Under the pieces are notes generated by a model. That model did not search any database, was not told the DNA's origin, and saw only the letters and a program-made list of their open reading frames with translations. A stretch of 64,000 bases of DNA from Bacteroidales bacterium (lineage in GTDB: Bacteria > Bacteroidota > Bacteroidia > Bacteroidales > Muribaculaceae), in assembly GCA_015060975.1 (NCBI GenBank), contig SUXI01000006.1, positions 1 through 64,000 of the forward strand. Reading direction: 5' to 3'. The translations under genes and the position numbers were made by a program. Positions 63,317 to 64,000 of this stretch are shown here, one piece after another. Position 1 is the stretch's first letter, and each line of letters opens with the position of its first letter.

Positions 63317-64000
63317 CTACTTATTCACATACACACGATATTCCCCGGGAAGCATAGTCACAGGATAATCTTCCACCTTATTGGTAAAGAAATTAACCAT
63401 CGTGTCGGCTCCCGCAGGAGCTTCGGCAACATATTCCACAGGTTGTTCATCTTTGCCAAGATTTACCATCGTGAGCACTGTCGAGCCATCTACACTGCGA
63501 GAAAACACATATAAGTCATCACTCTTTGTCGCATAACGCACCATTTCACCTCCTTCAATGCCGGCTTTCAATGCAGCTTGTTCATGCTTCAAAGTGTTTA
63601 GCTTCTGATAAAATGTGAAATAGCCGTTACGCGGCTCCCATTCAGGAGCCTCATCTTTTTTAAAGAACTCAAATGCACGATTCATTCCGGTTTCCTGTCC
63701 GGTGTAAATGAGAGGCATGCCGGGTAGAGTGTATGAAAGCACAGCAAAAGCTTCTGACAAATTTCCCAAACGTTCAAATTCTGTCCCTTCCCATGAATTG
63801 AGGTCATGATTGGTAATCATATTCATTAAATATGTATCTTTGGGATAATTTGTGGCTTGGTCGGCAAGCAATGAATCAATAGCCACTGCATGTTTCACAG
63901 GGAATGTACGCATCGTTCCATCGGCATTCTTAAATGTATATTTTCCCGAAGTGGCTGCTATTTCACTGAAAAGGTCTTTCATTGGCCAATTATAACCCAT
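63317..64000 (-). CDS. GH13 alpha-amylase family protein, C-terminal part (cut by window edge)
   Basis: The 3' end of a GH13 gene runs off the right edge; only the last 227 codons are here, and the Met at the very edge need not be the start. Visible are the third catalytic Asp in MITNHDLNSWEGTE, the family motif LPGMPLIYTGQETGM with YQKLNTLKHEQAALKAG after it, and a C-terminal beta-sandwich domain C ending MLPGEYRVYVNK. No T9SS tail or starch-binding module is present at this end, unlike the amylase at 9.4-12.2 kb, so it is more likely periplasmic or cytoplasmic. Confidence 0.9.
   Translation of the reverse strand: MGYNWPMKDLFSEIAATSGKYTFKNADGTMRTFPVKHAVAIDSLLADQATNYPKDTYLMNMITNHDLNSWEGTEFERLGNLSEAFAVLSYTLPGMPLIYTGQETGMNRAFEFFKKDEAPEWEPRNGYFTFYQKLNTLKHEQAALKAGIEGGEMVRYATKSDDLYVFSRSVDGSTVLTMVNLGKDEQPVEYVAEAPAGADTMVNFFTNKVEDYPVTMLPGEYRVYVNK

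Overview
The window is a chromosomal segment of a Bacteroidota bacterium, most likely order Bacteroidales. The evidence is Bacteroidetes-type promoters (TTTG, 19-20 bp, then TAnnTTTG), a porT-porP-gldKLMN type IX secretion (T9SS) cluster, T9SS C-terminal sorting tails, an str-S10-spc-alpha ribosomal superoperon with no tuf or adk, and moderately AT-rich DNA. A gut anaerobe is suggested by the radical SAM enzymes, the 2-oxoacid:ferredoxin oxidoreductase and the GH13 starch enzymes. The genus cannot be fixed from the sequence alone.

Layout. 1-7.5 kb: a DUF1460-type protein, a decayed BspA-like leucine-rich-repeat surface gene, a biotin-dependent carboxyltransferase with two nearly identical biotinyl domains, a CpsB-type PHP phosphatase, an MscS channel and a YjjG nucleotidase. 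7.5-19 kb: twin tRNA-Val genes, purB, a large T9SS-tailed alpha-amylase, two paralogous outer-membrane barrels, yitT with a DegT aminotransferase, truA and speA. 19-22.3 kb: a TPR/OmpA-like lipoprotein coupled to a His-rich lipoprotein, and an unrecognised 284-aa gene. 22.4-42 kb: eno, then the long ribosomal superoperon on the minus strand, from rpsL to rplQ with fusA, secY, map, infA and rpoA. 42-45 kb: a small regulator with a membrane protein, then a methyltransferase with a CatA-like acyltransferase.

45.1-50.2 kb holds the most interesting locus. It is a nine-gene minus-strand run encoding three Cys-rich peptides, an outer-membrane barrel, a radical SAM/SPASM maturase, a second SPASM-like maturase, a small modification-system protein, TatA and TatC. 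Each peptide has a twin-arginine leader and a core with Cys at every fourth residue. I read it as a RiPP pathway in which the cores are modified in the cytoplasm and exported folded through a co-encoded Tat translocase. One peptide looks like a surface lipoprotein. The maturase families match, from memory, the bioinformatic 'CXXX repeat peptide' families. The coupling to Tat and the surface-lipoprotein reading are inference from this sequence.

Next to it are a toxin-antitoxin remnant, a small HTH gene and a candidate structured RNA or attenuator of about 300 nt. 51.4-58.4 kb is the T9SS core (porT, porP, gldK, gldL, gldM, gldN), which would export the T9SS-tailed amylase and would once have exported the LRR protein. 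58.4-64 kb: a two-domain glycosyltransferase, a four-subunit 2-oxoacid:ferredoxin oxidoreductase and the 3' part of another GH13 amylase cut by the window edge.
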